64,000 nt of DNA from NCBI RefSeq assembly GCF_015351405.1, contig NZ_JADKMY010000002.1:248001-312000 (forward strand), written 5' to 3'. Source of the DNA: Corynebacterium suicordis DSM 45110 (GTDB lineage: Bacteria; Actinomycetota; Actinomycetes; Mycobacteriales; Mycobacteriaceae). The position numbers were made by a program, and so were the translations under genes. Below the pieces are notes generated by a model, which searched no databases, was not told the origin of the DNA, and was given only the letters and a program-made list of their open reading frames with translations. Shown piece after piece: positions 25,817 to 34,523 of this stretch (the first letter of the stretch is position 1; each line of letters begins with the position of its first letter).

Positions 25817-26863
25817 ATGAACGACCGTTTCCGGTCCGCCCTGCTGGGAACAGCGTTGGGTGATGCTTGGGGCTATCCCTATGAAAACGAAGAGAAGCCC
25901 GAATGCACTCCTCTTCCGGAGAACCTGATCATCAGTGATGACACGCTGATGACTTTGGCTCTCTCCTCGGCGATGCGCAAGATCGATAACGAGGATCTGG
26001 ATCGTCAAACTGGAATGACCCTGATTGGTGAAAAATTCCTGGATTACTACCAGGATCCCGATTATGAACGCTCTTCCGGAACCGCGACTACCGAGTCCTT
26101 GGACCGCCTTGAAGAAATGGGCACCAACCACTGGGGTTCCTGCTCCGCCCACTCCAGCGGCGCGGGTGCAATCATGCGCGTAGCTGCCAGTGCGCTTTTG
26201 GCGCCCACTGATCAAGGTGTGGGCTGGTCTGTCCAGCAGGCCGTGATTACTCACGACTCCCCCATCGCTCGAACCGCAGCTGCCACGATGTCCACGTTGA
26301 TGCTGGCCCCACGCGGAGCCAACCTCTTCGACATCGCCGAGAGCCTCGCCAGCGATGTGCACTTCGATCAGGACGTGCTGCTCAGCGATTCGGAAAAGTC
26401 CGAGATCCTCGAGACCCTCGATTCCGAGGTCATCCGCAAGCTGCAGGGCCCAGCAGTTCCGCTTTCTGAAATCTTCGCCCGCCTGCGCGAGGTGCACAAG
26501 TTCCTCAGCCCTCACTTGGAGAGCGGCGATTTCGAGGAGCTTTATGCCCGCGCGGATAAGTTGGTGAAGATCTTCGGTAAGAGTTACGACGCCGCCTCGT
26601 GCACCGCCTCAGCCATGCTGCTGGCGCAACTGTATTTGGATCATCAGGACAAGTACGCGCCTCATGATTTCCTGCATGTGGCAGTGAGCTGGCCGGGTAA
26701 CCGCAACACGCGTGCTGCCGTGACCGGTGCGATGATTGGCGCTCACCTGGAATCCTCCAGCGTGTGGGAGCAGGATTCCACCTACACTTTCGAACCTCGT
26801 TATAACGAGGCCATCCACTCCGGTGTGTGGCGCGGATTCAAGCAGACGCGACCTGCAGTGTAG
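25817..26863 (+). CDS. ADP-ribosylglycohydrolase family protein (DraG-like)
   Basis: A 348-residue protein of the DraG/ARH family, which removes ADP-ribose from proteins or nucleic acids using two magnesium ions. The N-terminus LLGTALGDAWGYPYE and the metal-binding SDDTLMTLALSSAM block are typical. GSGAIMR-type sequence (SSGAGAIMRVAAS) and the later STLMLAPRGAN follow the family order. The C-terminal block HVAVSWPGNRNTRAAVTGAMIGAH retains the GN/D-A-TG AxxGA pattern. AAAGGAGAA precedes the ATG. No ADP-ribosyltransferase or toxin gene is adjacent, so its target is unknown. Confidence 0.85.
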   Translation: MNDRFRSALLGTALGDAWGYPYENEEKPECTPLPENLIISDDTLMTLALSSAMRKIDNEDLDRQTGMTLIGEKFLDYYQDPDYERSSGTATTESLDRLEEMGTNHWGSCSAHSSGAGAIMRVAASALLAPTDQGVGWSVQQAVITHDSPIARTAAATMSTLMLAPRGANLFDIAESLASDVHFDQDVLLSDSEKSEILETLDSEVIRKLQGPAVPLSEIFARLREVHKFLSPHLESGDFEELYARADKLVKIFGKSYDAASCTASAMLLAQLYLDHQDKYAPHDFLHVAVSWPGNRNTRAAVTGAMIGAHLESSSVWEQDSTYTFEPRYNEAIHSGVWRGFKQTRPAV

Positions 26864-26879
26864 TTAGTGACAGTTGGTT

Positions 26880-27863
26880 TTAGCGGCTTGCGCTGAGCTC
26901 AGCGATTTCCCGCACCGCGGATTCCACCGCGAAGTGAGGGCTCTGCATTTGCCCTTTCACACCGGCATCCAGCGTCGCTGTGACCTGCACAGCCTTTGCC
27001 ACGGCAGCGGGTGACCAGTGGCGTGCGAGCTTGATGGTCTTGTCCAATTTCCATGGGGGCATGCCGAATTCCGCAGCTTGTCGGCGGGAATCAATTCTCC
27101 GATTCTCAGCCACCTTGGCGATATCTGCCACCATCCCGGACAGCGCGCTGGCCAAGAGCACTGGTGATACTCCCAGCTGCAGGGCGCGTCGCGCTGAGGC
27201 TGTAGCTTCAGCCACCCGCCCGTTGACGGCTAGCTCGGCCACGTCGAATCCGCTGACTTCTGCCTTGCCCGTGTAGTACTTCTTCACGCTCTGCACTGTG
27301 ACTTCACCGTCGGTATCAGCCACCAGCTGGCTGACTGCCCCGGAGAGTTCCCGGAGGTCCGTGCCGACGACCTCCAGCATCATGTTCGGAACGTCCGGGG
27401 TCACTCGCACCCGCTTATCTCGGAATTCTTGATCCACGAAGGCTGCGAACTCTCTGCCGCGCAGCTCTTCTGCGGAGTGCACTTGCGCTCCGAGCTTTGG
27501 CCACGACTGAACCAGCTTCTTGTTTCTCCCCTTCCCGTTGTGAATGAGGATCAGCACCACGCCTTCGGAAGGGTTCTTGATGGAGGCTTCGAGGATGTCG
27601 ACGATATCCTTGGCCACTTCTTCGATTCCCCACACCACGATGATGCGATCTTCCGCGAACAACGAGGGGCTGAGTAGCTCCAGGAATTCTGGTGCCGACA
27701 GTGTGGATGCCTTGTGGATCTCCGCTGGGAGATCTTGGTTCTTCGCATGGTCTCGAGTGGCCTGGACAATGGCCATTCGGCGTCGCTCGGCCAGAAATTC
27801 ATCGCCGCCGACGATGAGATGAACCGGAGCTGGCGCAATCGAAGATGTCATGTGTCCGATCAT
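26880..27863 (-). CDS. holA: DNA polymerase III delta subunit
   Basis: A 327-residue clamp-loader subunit that opens the beta sliding clamp. The N-terminal fold shows PVHLIVGGDEFLAERR, the central part IIVVWGIEEVAKD, and the C-terminal collar domain DVAELAVNGRVAEATASARRALQLGVSP and MPPWKLDKTIKLARHWSP, all typical of actinobacterial HolA. The start may be ATG 27863 or ATG 27851 (MTSSIAP); neither has a strong Shine-Dalgarno. It follows comEC by about 75 bp on the same strand, the common actinobacterial comEA-comEC-holA order. It is convergent with the ADP-ribosylglycohydrolase gene. Confidence 0.93.
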   Translation of the reverse strand: MIGHMTSSIAPAPVHLIVGGDEFLAERRRMAIVQATRDHAKNQDLPAEIHKASTLSAPEFLELLSPSLFAEDRIIVVWGIEEVAKDIVDILEASIKNPSEGVVLILIHNGKGRNKKLVQSWPKLGAQVHSAEELRGREFAAFVDQEFRDKRVRVTPDVPNMMLEVVGTDLRELSGAVSQLVADTDGEVTVQSVKKYYTGKAEVSGFDVAELAVNGRVAEATASARRALQLGVSPVLLASALSGMVADIAKVAENRRIDSRRQAAEFGMPPWKLDKTIKLARHWSPAAVAKAVQVTATLDAGVKGQMQSPHFAVESAVREIAELSASR

Positions 27864-27937
27864 CCCACATCCGGTTCAAGCCTTGGGAACGCCAGCACTA
27901 CCTCGCGTATTCAGCCTTTAACGCCCCGTGCTTGGGC

Positions 27938-29875
27938 TCATTGTCCAGTCAATTCGGTGCCATCGCGACACGGATACACCACCGGCACGCCCTCTTTACT
28001 AAACGTAGGTCTATTGTGAGGCCGTCCGCAGCCACTCACCACGATGACCGTCCGCTGAGGATCCAACCCATGCAGTGCCACAGCCTGCTCATCATCGGTT
28101 ACTTCCATCACAACCTTGCCTGACACCTCGATCTGGGCAGGTACACCACCCTCGCCACGCCTTTCCGCGGGATGCTCCCACTGCAACGTCATTCCCAGCA
28201 CCACCGCTATGCATAGCCACAGCCATCTCCACATCCGCCAGTGCCGAATCCAATAGATGCTCCCCACCCCCAGCGCCGTGATCGCTGCCCAGGCGATAGA
28301 CCACAGCAATCCGCCAGGCGTGATCACGCGCGGGACCTGTGACAACTGCTCGGCAACATTCATGATCCACCAACCGAAAGGCAATAACGGTCCCCCGAGG
28401 ATCCACGACACCTCCGTTGGAGTTCCCAGCGAGGAGAGGATCCCGCCCAGCGGAGCAATAAACAGGCCCATGGCGGTAATTGGTGGCACGCACCAGGACA
28501 CCAGTAGGTTCGCCACGACTGAGGTGGTGGATACCGCGCCCGTCATCAGCACCAAGACCGGTGCAGTCACCATGTCCGCGGCAAGGGAGACACACACCAA
28601 CCGCACCAACGCAGCTTCCCCTTTGCTCGGTTGGCGCGACCACCAGTCATCGCAACGATGTGTCCACCACCGAAGCAATCGCGTGCTCATCCACGGGGCA
28701 CACAGGACAATGCCGATTGTTGCTACTACCGATAATCCGAATCCGTAGCTCACAGCCATGCCCGGCGCGAACAGCATCAACACGATCACCGCGCTGCCCA
28801 AGGCGGCCACGACATCGGACCAACGAACTGTTGCCACGGCAACGATGCCAACCGAACCCATGACCGCTGCACGCAACACGCTCGGTTCCGGCCCCACAAC
28901 CAGTACAAATCCCACCAGTGCAAGCGCACACAGTGTTGCAGTTGCCTTCCGCTGAAGCCCGATAAAGGCGCAGATCACCAGCACGGAACCTACCACCGCG
29001 GCTACGTTGGAACCACTTACCGCGGTGAGGTGGCTCAACCCAGTGGAGACGAACCAGCCCTGCGCTTGAGGTGATTGTTCACTGGTATCCCCCACCACCA
29101 TTCCCGGGATCAACCCGCCTACATCACTCGGGAGCTCCGCTACTGCCCAACGCAGTCCATTGCGCAGCCAAGCCGTGCAGGCCCAGATCCCATCAGGGCC
29201 GGGATCTGCGGTCAATTCCGGAGCCCGCTCGCCTCGCATCACCACAGGCACTAGCCCTGGCCGATCACTCAGTTCCAACGTGCCAGAAATCTGCACTCTC
29301 TGACCCGGTTGCAGGTCTAGCGCATCGACCGAGGGCTCGCCCGCAGAATGAGACCTCTCAGCGCTGAGAAACATCGGAACCGAACCCAACTGTGGCACGT
29401 CGATGGGAAGCAACACCCCTCCCTCTACAATTTGCCGCGGCGTGCCTGCCACCGAGTACTCCCCGACGAGTCGAGGCTTGCCACCTCGATGAAGCTGTTG
29501 CAGGACAGGGGTGGCGTCGAGAAGAAGAACACGCAGGTAAGCACAAGCCGCGGCCAAGCTGCCGCAGATGAGTGCCACATTGGCGGTCCTCCACACGTGA
29601 ACCGGTTGCCATGCGCGCATGCGGATGAAGCTCACCGCGAGGCTCAGCACCACGAGGATCGTGAGCGGCCAGCCACTCCGGGTAATGATGGTGCTCGCCA
29701 CCCCGACCCACATCAAAGCAGCGCTGGGGAGTAATCGGAAGTCGAGCCCTCTGCGTTCGCGGATCGCTTCTGGGGAATGAGGGTCACGCAGCGCCCGCTG
29801 GGCGTGGGTGGCTGATTGAGCCCCTCGTGACGTGGGGCTGCGTAGTTGGCTAAGCAAACTATTGGGTGGTGACAT
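27938..29875 (-). CDS. comEC: ComEC/Rec2-type DNA uptake channel protein
   Basis: A 645-residue polytopic membrane protein. It has two or three N-terminal helices, an extracytoplasmic DUF4131/OB-type region (VEGGVLLPIDVPQLGS...VQISGTLELSDRPG), then the Competence domain (GMVVGDTS, STGLSHLTAVSGSNVAAV, PSVLRAAVMGSVG) with about ten helices. In naturally competent bacteria ComEC passes single-stranded DNA across the membrane. The metallo-beta-lactamase domain of the long ComEC forms is reduced here to a short C-terminal tail ending at residue 645, as in other short actinobacterial ComEC proteins. It overlaps the comEA stop by 17 bp. Whether this organism takes up DNA is not known. Confidence 0.9.
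   Translation of the reverse strand: MSPPNSLLSQLRSPTSRGAQSATHAQRALRDPHSPEAIRERRGLDFRLLPSAALMWVGVASTIITRSGWPLTILVVLSLAVSFIRMRAWQPVHVWRTANVALICGSLAAACAYLRVLLLDATPVLQQLHRGGKPRLVGEYSVAGTPRQIVEGGVLLPIDVPQLGSVPMFLSAERSHSAGEPSVDALDLQPGQRVQISGTLELSDRPGLVPVVMRGERAPELTADPGPDGIWACTAWLRNGLRWAVAELPSDVGGLIPGMVVGDTSEQSPQAQGWFVSTGLSHLTAVSGSNVAAVVGSVLVICAFIGLQRKATATLCALALVGFVLVVGPEPSVLRAAVMGSVGIVAVATVRWSDVVAALGSAVIVLMLFAPGMAVSYGFGLSVVATIGIVLCAPWMSTRLLRWWTHRCDDWWSRQPSKGEAALVRLVCVSLAADMVTAPVLVLMTGAVSTTSVVANLLVSWCVPPITAMGLFIAPLGGILSSLGTPTEVSWILGGPLLPFGWWIMNVAEQLSQVPRVITPGGLLWSIAWAAITALGVGSIYWIRHWRMWRWLWLCIAVVLGMTLQWEHPAERRGEGGVPAQIEVSGKVVMEVTDDEQAVALHGLDPQRTVIVVSGCGRPHNRPTFSKEGVPVVYPCRDGTELTGQ
29508..29529 (+). 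repeat. Dispersed GGTGGCGTCG-purine motif inside comEC
   Basis: GGGGTGGCGTCGAGAAGAAG and on, antisense to comEC, where it underlies VLLLDATPV in the third membrane-proximal segment. Confidence 0.6.
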
Positions 29876-30731
29876 GATCTTTCATCGCCTCAAACTTCGC
29901 CGGCCCAATCCCCCGCACCTCCATGAGCTGCTCCACGGAGCTGAAGGAGCCGTTGGCTTCTCGCCAGGCGATGATCGCCTCTGCAGTGGCTGGGCCCACT
30001 CCATCCAGTGTTTGCAGGGCAGTGGCATCCGCGGTGTTGATGTTGACGACGTCAGCCTGAGCCGAGCCAGAAGTGCCATTTGCCGAGGCGGAACCTCCTC
30101 CGGGTGCGGGTGAAACTGACCCGCCAGCCGGGGCAGATGACGCCACACCTGCCGGATACGTGATCGCGCTGCCCTGATCATTGACGGAGATCTGCATGCC
30201 GTCCACTACTCTTTCGGCCAGATTGATCCCGTGCATTCTTGCCTCGGGCAACCCTCCCCCAGCTTTTTCGATAGCCTCACCCACGCGCGTTTGCGCATTG
30301 ACCTGCATGAGTCCGGGACGACGGATGAGACCCTGCACGCTCACCACAGGTTGGGTGGTAGCTTCGGCGGGCGTTGAAGTTGCCGAAGAATCAGCGGAAG
30401 CCTGAGCCGCCCCGGAGCCCTTCGCATCCGCCTGCCCAGGAAGCAGGTTGGGATTGCTCACCCCTTGCTGTGTCTCAGACTCGATCGCAAGCCCAGCCGA
30501 GGAAGTCCCGCTGCTGTCCTCTGCCATCACGCTGCAGCCAAACAGCGCTGCCCCTCCCATGGCCAAGACTCCGACGAGCAGCACCAGGGCTTTGGCGGAC
30601 AGCGGCCCAATGCTGGCGCGGGTATCAAAATCTACCGGTTCGATCTCATGTTCCGGCATCGGTTGAGCCAGAGCTTCGATCCGCTGCCGGATCTGTGCGC
30701 TGCCAGATTTCTTGGACCATTGTGCTGCCAT
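29859..30731 (-). CDS. comEA: ComEA-type competence protein (SLBB + helix-hairpin-helix)
   Basis: A 290-residue membrane-anchored DNA-binding protein. A cytoplasmic N-terminus is followed by one membrane helix (about residues 48-68, ALVLLVGVLAMGGAALFG), a Ser/Ala-rich linker, an SLBB domain (VSVQGLIRRPGLMQVNAQTRVGEA) and a C-terminal pair of helix-hairpin-helix motifs (VNINTADATALQTLDGVGPA...QLMEVRGIGPAKF). ComEA binds double-stranded DNA and hands it to ComEC. ATG 30731 has GGTGAG about 9 nt upstream and is preferred to 30740. It is coupled to comEC by overlap. Confidence 0.9.
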   Translation of the reverse strand: MAAQWSKKSGSAQIRQRIEALAQPMPEHEIEPVDFDTRASIGPLSAKALVLLVGVLAMGGAALFGCSVMAEDSSGTSSAGLAIESETQQGVSNPNLLPGQADAKGSGAAQASADSSATSTPAEATTQPVVSVQGLIRRPGLMQVNAQTRVGEAIEKAGGGLPEARMHGINLAERVVDGMQISVNDQGSAITYPAGVASSAPAGGSVSPAPGGGSASANGTSGSAQADVVNINTADATALQTLDGVGPATAEAIIAWREANGSFSSVEQLMEVRGIGPAKFEAMKDHVTTQ

Positions 30732-30859
30732 AGCGGCCATCTCACCAGTGGCGGAGACAACCGATCCCGCTATCGCGCCAAGTTAATCAGTAAAACCCCA
30801 GACCCCTGTGGGAAACCCAGCGCTGTGGATAAAACAAAGACCCGTAGCGAACTAGAAGG

Positions 30860-32008
30860 TCACCACAGAACAGTTGAGACGGCAATCGCACCAGGTCCGG
30901 AATGAGCCGCGAGAACGTCGCTCGCCGCGAGTATCATGAACTCCACCTCGGGCAAAGCCACCGTGGCAGCTCCTGCGATATCCTCGGATGTTTCGTCCGT
31001 TACTGGAGCATCAGTTGTCTTCGCGTCCACGGACTTCTCACCGGCAAGCTTCTCACCAGAAAGCTTAGAGCCCGCAAGCTTAGAGCCAGCCAACTTATTG
31101 CCCGCGGCCCTTCTACCCAGAGACTTTTCCTTCACTGGCTTGTCGCTCGCACCAAGTGGGTTCGCGGACTTGTCGCCGGGGATTCTGGTGACCACGGACT
31201 TCAGTCCGGCAAAATGGCCCAGAGCTGCATCAGCGTCAGAAGCTTCCCCGCCAGGTTCGCTGCCCTGTGGGGAAACGTGTAGTTCGGCAACCCGCTTTTC
31301 CATGGACGCGATCAGGTTTTCCGCTACGTCCTCAGCGTCCACCTGTTGCACGGCTACCCGCACCTGCCGGGGTTCTTCGTTGGCGGCGGCAGCTCTCCTA
31401 GCCTCTGTAGCGACAACGTCGAGCACAATTTCCACCAACTTTTCCATGGCTTTGCGCTGCGTGCGAGTCTTTGCTGCCAGAGCGATCTTGCCATCAGCGA
31501 GCCGCAGAATCGGCTTAATCGCCAGAGCGGTGGACAGCAAAGTTTGCCCAGGTGAGAGCCTCCCGCCCTTGCGCATTGAATCCAAGCGATGCAAGTAGAG
31601 GTACATCGAGGATTCAGCGATCAAGTCCTTGGCAGCACGTGCGACCTCTTCGAGGGATCCACCAGCCTGGGCCACCTCGGCGGCCTTCATGGCAGCAAAT
31701 CCATTGCACATTGCCACGCTGTCGGTATCCAGCACTTCCACCAGCCCATCGAAAATCCCCGCGGCCGTGTTGGCATTACTCCAGGTTGCTGATAGTTCTT
31801 TGGAGATGTGGATCGCCACCACTCCGCTATCTCCGCCCCGCTCCAGCAAACGCGCGTAAGCCGCAGTGAGTTCCAGGGCCCCTAACCCAGCGGTGGTCTG
31901 CTCCGGACCGTCTTCGCTAGTGTGCAGGTCCACAATGGTGACTCCCGCGGCTTGTGCCATCTCGGGAGTGAGGCTGGATGCCGAGTCTGTCACCACTTGA
32001 ACGTTCAT
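30860..32008 (-). CDS. DegV family fatty-acid-binding protein with repeat-bearing insertion
   Basis: A 382-residue DegV (FakB-like) protein; the family binds a fatty acid for phosphorylation by a kinase. The family start VQVVTDSASSLT and VAMCNGFAAMKAAEVAQ, RLDSMRKGGRLS and AIKPILRL are all present. Usual length is about 280 residues. The extra ~85 residues (about 265-350) are a Lys/Ala/Ser-rich insertion placed before the last strands (EFMILAASDVLAAHSGPGAIAV). It contains a five-residue repeat, (N/S)KLAG. Its ATG overlaps the stop of the upstream phosphatase gene (TAATG). No fakA-like kinase is adjacent. The insertion is probably disordered and exposed. Confidence 0.85.
   Translation of the reverse strand: MNVQVVTDSASSLTPEMAQAAGVTIVDLHTSEDGPEQTTAGLGALELTAAYARLLERGGDSGVVAIHISKELSATWSNANTAAGIFDGLVEVLDTDSVAMCNGFAAMKAAEVAQAGGSLEEVARAAKDLIAESSMYLYLHRLDSMRKGGRLSPGQTLLSTALAIKPILRLADGKIALAAKTRTQRKAMEKLVEIVLDVVATEARRAAAANEEPRQVRVAVQQVDAEDVAENLIASMEKRVAELHVSPQGSEPGGEASDADAALGHFAGLKSVVTRIPGDKSANPLGASDKPVKEKSLGRRAAGNKLAGSKLAGSKLSGEKLAGEKSVDAKTTDAPVTDETSEDIAGAATVALPEVEFMILAASDVLAAHSGPGAIAVSTVLW
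31035..31115 (-). repeat. Tandem 15-bp-like repeat encoding KLAGS/KLSGE units in DegV
   Basis: Successive units on the minus strand encode NKLAG, SKLAG, SKLSG, EKLAG and EKS. On the + strand the AAGCTT-containing block is seen about four times (CAAGCTTCTCACCAGAAAGC and following). The units are imperfect, so the expansion is not recent. Confidence 0.7.
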
Positions 32009-32889
32009 TATTTTCCCGTTTCGGTGGAATGGTTCGGTGCGCTGTTGTTTACGACGCTACCTGCGCCAGCCTCATCAGCGGTGGTGCCATTTCCCAGCGA
32101 TCCCCCAGAGGCAGTATCCGCGCCATCCACATCTTCGCCGCCTTCATCCGGGCTAGCGGATTGTGCGGACAAGCGGGCGCCCGGCGCGGTGGAGAGGTTC
32201 CAACCTTCCAGGTGCCAGTGCGGGTCGCGCCACCACTGCTCATCCTCGGTGCCCTTCATGGGAACCTGGGATCCATCTACTGCCTGTGGAGTCTTCACAG
32301 TGGTGGTGTTCGGGAATTTCGGCCGTGCCACCAGCTGTGACCAGCGCACATTGCCCAGACCGGAGAACATGGAGAAGTGCGTTTTCGGCAGCTCCAGCAG
32401 CTGCGCGGTGAGGGCACCGATGGTTCCGCCGTGGGCCACCAGCACCACGGTTCCGCGGTCGAAGATGTCTGATTCCATCAGTTCTTCCACCAGCTGATGC
32501 GCGCGGCTCGCCACCTCGAGGCGCGTTTCCGCACCGGGTGGAGCCCATTCTGGGTCGTGGCGCCAATACACGCGCTGGCCGGGATAATCCCGATCGATTT
32601 CCGCGTGGCTGGCACCCGTCCACTCACCCAAGCGGGTCTCCCTCAAGCGAGGATCCGTCTGCACGTCCACGTCCCAGCCTGCGCTCAAGAGCTCGGCGGT
32701 GTGAACAGCGCGCTTCAGGTCGCTGGAGATGACGGCGGACACGTTCCAGCCCGCGATCTCCAATGCAGCAGCCTTGGCCTGGGCGATGCCCACCTCGGAG
32801 AGTTCCGTGTCCAGCTGTCCTTGCATCCGCCCCGTGGCGTTATAGGTGGTTTCCCCGTGCCGAACAAGCACTATTCTGCGCTGAGCCAT
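32008..32889 (-). CDS. Histidine phosphatase (phosphoglycerate-mutase-like, possibly GpgP)
   Basis: A 293-residue phosphatase of the histidine phosphatase superfamily. The phospho-histidine motif RHGET is at residues 10-14. ISSDLKRAVHTAE, RLRETRLGEWTG and VLVAHGGTIGALTA complete the active site. In mycobacteria the gene after nadD-rsfS encodes glucosyl-3-phosphoglycerate phosphatase (GpgP), which acts in methylglucose lipopolysaccharide synthesis, so that function is plausible but not proven. The last ~75 residues are an acidic, low-complexity tail not found in minimal relatives. Its stop overlaps the degV start as TAATG. It follows rsfS by about 120 bp. Confidence 0.85.
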   Translation of the reverse strand: MAQRRIVLVRHGETTYNATGRMQGQLDTELSEVGIAQAKAAALEIAGWNVSAVISSDLKRAVHTAELLSAGWDVDVQTDPRLRETRLGEWTGASHAEIDRDYPGQRVYWRHDPEWAPPGAETRLEVASRAHQLVEELMESDIFDRGTVVLVAHGGTIGALTAQLLELPKTHFSMFSGLGNVRWSQLVARPKFPNTTTVKTPQAVDGSQVPMKGTEDEQWWRDPHWHLEGWNLSTAPGARLSAQSASPDEGGEDVDGADTASGGSLGNGTTADEAGAGSVVNNSAPNHSTETGK

Positions 32890-33008
32890 GGCTACTTTCA
32901 GGGGTTCGCTTTCTGGAGTCCGAGTGTCTGAGAGCGGGCTGCCTCAGATCCGTGTTGCTGGGCAATCAAGAGGAGCTTAAGTTACCCAAACCCCTGATGA
33001 CAGTTGAC

Positions 33009-33482
33009 TTAGAGTTCGTCGGTATCCGGGGTTGGTCCGGCCAGTGGGAGGTCGTCGATGCTCATGGCATCCAGCACGTCCACTTCGGTGTCATCGTCCC
33101 AGTTATTGCTGCGCTCTACCTGCTCCACGCCCTCGACAGGGATCTGTGGTGAATCGCGGAAGAGGCGGTCCAGCGCGTAGAAATCGCGCTCTTGGTTGCG
33201 CTGCACGTGCACCACGATGGAGCCGTAATCCAGCAGAACCCAGTGGCCATCGCCGCGTCCCTCGCGACGCAGTGGCTTGAGGCCTTCTTGGGTCAGTGCG
33301 TACTCCACCTCATCAACGATGGAATTGACCATGCGCTCGTTATCGCCGGTGGCGATGACGAAGCAGTCGGTGATGGCCATCCGGTCGGAAACATCGATGA
33401 CGAGGATGTCTTCCGCCAGCTTCTCCGCCGCAGCGCGGGCGGCGGTAGAGGCTAGTTCAATGGCTTCAGGAGTCGCAGTCAA
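33009..33482 (-). CDS. rsfS: Ribosomal silencing factor RsfS
   Basis: A 157-residue protein that binds ribosomal protein L14 on the large subunit and blocks subunit joining when nutrients are scarce. Family marks are ILVIDVSDRMAITDCFVIATG, ERMVNSIVDEVE and DGHWVLLDYGSIVVHV, with the terminal FYALDRLF. I start at TTG 33482 (then TATPEAIEL) because GAAAGG sits 7 nt upstream; the TTG at 33503 is less well placed. The C-terminal ~40 residues are acidic (DDDTEVDVLD). It lies downstream of nadD, the common bacterial pairing. Confidence 0.93.
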   Translation of the reverse strand: MTATPEAIELASTAARAAAEKLAEDILVIDVSDRMAITDCFVIATGDNERMVNSIVDEVEYALTQEGLKPLRREGRGDGHWVLLDYGSIVVHVQRNQERDFYALDRLFRDSPQIPVEGVEQVERSNNWDDDTEVDVLDAMSIDDLPLAGPTPDTDEL

Positions 33483-33645
33483 AAAATTACCTTTCAAGGG
33501 CAAGTGGGTGAGGCTTCAGCGGCCAAGCTTGATGGCGCACGCAGCAAAGTTTTACTTCGCACCATACTAACGCGTTAACCCCGCTTGTCCCTACTCTGCA
33601 GACTTCCGCGGCAGCGTCTTTCTCATTCCCCGGACTCCTACCGAA

Positions 33646-34320
33646 CTATTCCGCAGAGTTTTCCTTCGGCGCGTACATCCCATGCTTGGTGATGTACTGC
33701 ACCACGCCGTCGGGCACCAGGTACCACACGGGCCGGCCTTCGGATGAGCGCTTTCGGCAATCCGTAGAGCTGATGGCCATCGCGGGGATCTCCACGAGGC
33801 TGAGTCGTCCTTCGTCCAATTCGCTCTGGAGTGGGGCGAGGGTGGCGTCGTCTCCCACCCCTTCCCCAACACCCGGCAATTCGTACCCTGGCCTGGTCAC
33901 ACCCACGAAGTGCGCCAGATCAAACATGGATTCCCAATCGCGCCACGTAACGATCTTGCTGAGGGCATCGGCGCCGGTGATGAAGAACAATTCCGCATCG
34001 GGATAGAGCTTGCGCATGTCGGTGAGCGTATCCACCGTGTAGGTATCGCCGCCGCGGTCGATATCCACGCGCGAGACCTGGAAGCGCGGGTTCGAGGCCG
34101 TGGCCACCACGGTCATGAGGTAGCGATCCTCCGCCGGGGACACGAATCGATCCTTCTTCTGCCACGGCTGCCCGGTGGGCACAAAAACCACCATGTCCAG
34201 GCCAAAGAGGTCTGCCACCTCGCTGCCGGCCACCAGGTGACCATGGTGGATGGGGTCAAAAGTGCCACCCATGATGCCGATGCGACGGGCGGAACGCTCA
34301 AGAGTCATGGGCACCAGCAT
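33646..34320 (-). CDS. nadD: Nicotinate-nucleotide adenylyltransferase
   Basis: A 224-residue enzyme that joins ATP and nicotinate mononucleotide to form deamido-NAD, in NAD synthesis. The nucleotidyltransferase motif [12 protein letters not shown] is at residues 18-29. ISSTDCRKR near the C-terminus is the second ATP-binding motif. ATG 34320 has GAGG 7 nt upstream; ATG 34308 (MTLERS) is an alternative. The gene is separated from rsfS by about 160 bp. In other corynebacteria proA precedes nadD directly. Here a + strand dioxygenase-like gene lies between them. Confidence 0.95.
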   Translation of the reverse strand: MLVPMTLERSARRIGIMGGTFDPIHHGHLVAGSEVADLFGLDMVVFVPTGQPWQKKDRFVSPAEDRYLMTVVATASNPRFQVSRVDIDRGGDTYTVDTLTDMRKLYPDAELFFITGADALSKIVTWRDWESMFDLAHFVGVTRPGYELPGVGEGVGDDATLAPLQSELDEGRLSLVEIPAMAISSTDCRKRSSEGRPVWYLVPDGVVQYITKHGMYAPKENSAE

Positions 34321-34451
34321 ACGGTTTCCTCGCATACAGCGTACTGCCAGCATCATCCGCGAATCTCCGCACATAGTTCCCGAGTGACTCAAAAGTGAAC
34401 GAGACATAGATCACAGGTAGCCACTTTAGTGTTCTGGGTAGTTCAGAAAGA

Positions 34452-34475
34452 TTTTCTTTTTTCCGACGCCACCCT
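34452..34475 (-). repeat. Dispersed GGTGGCGTCG-purine motif upstream of the dioxygenase-like gene
   Basis: On the minus strand AGGGTGGCGTCGGAAAAAAG then AAAA. Intergenic, about 50 bp before the + strand ATG at 34524, so any transcript passing here reads the pyrimidine strand. Confidence 0.65.
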
Positions 34476-34523
34476 TCACACCAAGGCTCATCCCCTTGGT
34501 CCCAGCAGAAAGCAGGACAGCTC

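Noticed and set aside
31035..31115. CRISPR-like tandem repeat
   Set aside because: The repeats are in frame inside DegV, have no spacers and differ from one another.
33841..33860. GGTGGCGTCGTCTCCCACC in nadD, and similar GGCGTCG cores at 1838, 41605 and 49563
   Set aside because: They share the GGCGTCG core but lack the purine tract, so they were not counted as motif copies.
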